Of a stretch of 64,000 nucleotides of DNA, positions 63,311 through 64,000 are shown in pieces. The notes beneath the pieces were generated by a model that was not told where the DNA came from, searched no databases, and was given only the letters and a program-made list of their open reading frames with translations. The position numbers were made by a program, and so were the translations under genes. The stretch is taken from the NCBI GenBank assembly GCA_013146195.2, contig CM028377.1, positions 162,750,545-162,814,544 on the forward strand. Reading direction: 5' to 3'. Numbering within the stretch: the stretch's first letter is position 1; each line of letters opens with the position of its first letter. This stretch comes from Codonopsis lanceolata. Its lineage: Eukaryota; Streptophyta; Magnoliopsida; Asterales; Campanulaceae.

Positions 63311-63367
63311 TGCCCTCTAAATTTTGTATAGTATGTTGAAGATAAAATCTTTGTTGCTTGGAATTCA

Positions 63368-64000
63368 GTGAAAAATAGTAGGAAATCCATGGTGGACGCT
63401 GCTACTTTCTTTCAAGCAGGTAGGAAATCCTTCGACGTGATTTATAATCAAGAGAAGAATGGAATTCAGTTTCAATGGCTTGAACGAAGCAGAGGAAGAG
63501 TCCACGAAGTCGTTTTATCTCTAGATGAAATCCTGTGGGTGTGTGATTGGATGATAAAGGCTTCTACAGTTAGAGAGGTGTTCTGGAAAAAATTATCAGG
63601 CAAGAGGCGCGAGGTAAAGGTGGCAAAGGAATGGAATACGCAAGGATTTTATCTGTGTATATCGGCCAAGGGGATCGGTAGCCCATCGAAGATACTTGTC
63701 CCGGCAGTGGTCAACGATGGAGGGTGGGACATGGCGGCAGGAAAGTTTAGAAGGTTTGCACTATCTAAGCTCGGAACAGAGAGGCTGATGAAATCGTTTA
63801 GAGAAGTGGCGGAAATCCCACCTAGGCCTGATTTAAACTTGATCGTCTCAAACAGTGTAGTGGGACTTGCAGCTGACTTAGTCGTAGATGAGAACTCTTG
63901 TAGGGGTAACCTGGAGTTTTTGGAAAGGTGTCTTGTAGGCTGGGTGGGAGAGTAGCAGAATTCTACTCCGGAGTGCGGCGAAGTTCAAAGGTGGGTAAAT
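63368..64000 (+). pseudogene. LINE ORF1-like protein, start of a LINE running off the window
   Basis: The frame 63368-63955 encodes ATFFQAGRKSFDVIYNQEKN and ERSRGRVHEVVLSLDEIL. This is homologous to 45055-45700 in the MULE-borne LINE, whose ORF1 is followed by an ORF2 endonuclease. By comparison with that copy the protein should continue past the stop at 63953 (that copy goes on after [10 protein letters not shown]), so a frameshift is likely. This copy keeps about 190 intact codons, more than the other. It probably inserted into the gypsy remnant near 63355. Confidence 0.75.

Overview
This window is nuclear DNA of a flowering plant, most likely a eudicot. It is AT-rich and dominated by nested transposable elements, and it holds one clear host gene with canonical GT..AG introns. 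Species cannot be determined from the sequence alone. All boundaries and exon joins were read by eye; no alignment or database search was run.

Positions 1-15.4 kb. A decayed Athila-type Ty3 retrotransposon lies on the minus strand (gag, protease, RT/RNase H, tRNA-Asp primer site, 5' LTR ending at 5743). It sits inside the 3' LTR of a larger non-autonomous, Ogre/Tat-like LTR element, also on the minus strand. That host element has a tRNA-Arg-type primer site at 12823-12841, no gag-pol, and a ~43-bp tandem array next to its 3' LTR. Its 5' LTR (12843-15399) contains a 1.2-kb hAT element with a perfect 8-bp target site duplication (TSD).

Positions 15.4-24.97 kb. There is no gene here, only non-coding repeats, a solo LTR nested inside another solo LTR (17053-19864), and a probable 3.8-kb LTR (20615-24429).

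Positions 24.97-34.5 kb. A complete second copy of the Ogre/Tat-like element lies on the plus strand, with two LTRs, primer site, tandem array and a perfect 5-bp TSD. It splits an older hAT-like element.

Positions 34.9-40.2 kb. A second Athila-type LTR (with primer site) is interrupted by a solo LTR with a perfect TSD. A minisatellite, a hAT end, a telo-box and a further complete hAT (38811-40101) follow.

Positions 40.2-60.6 kb. This is the host gene: nine exons of a WD40-repeat protein matching the WDR43/Utp5 family of the small-subunit processome, which acts in nucleolar pre-rRNA transcription and processing. Its 3' end is outside the window. Introns 1 and 4 are swollen to about 8 kb each by Stowaway MITEs, SINEs, LINEs, hAT elements and a Mutator-like element. 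The Mutator-like element sits in a LINE tail and itself contains a LINE whose 5' half is inverted, the signature of twin priming.

Positions 60.6-64 kb. Intron 9 holds a degenerate Ty3/gypsy remnant (minus strand, protease recognisable) and the start of a LINE ORF1 that runs off the window. The only cellular function supported here is the Utp5-like gene; all else is mobile-element DNA at various stages of decay.
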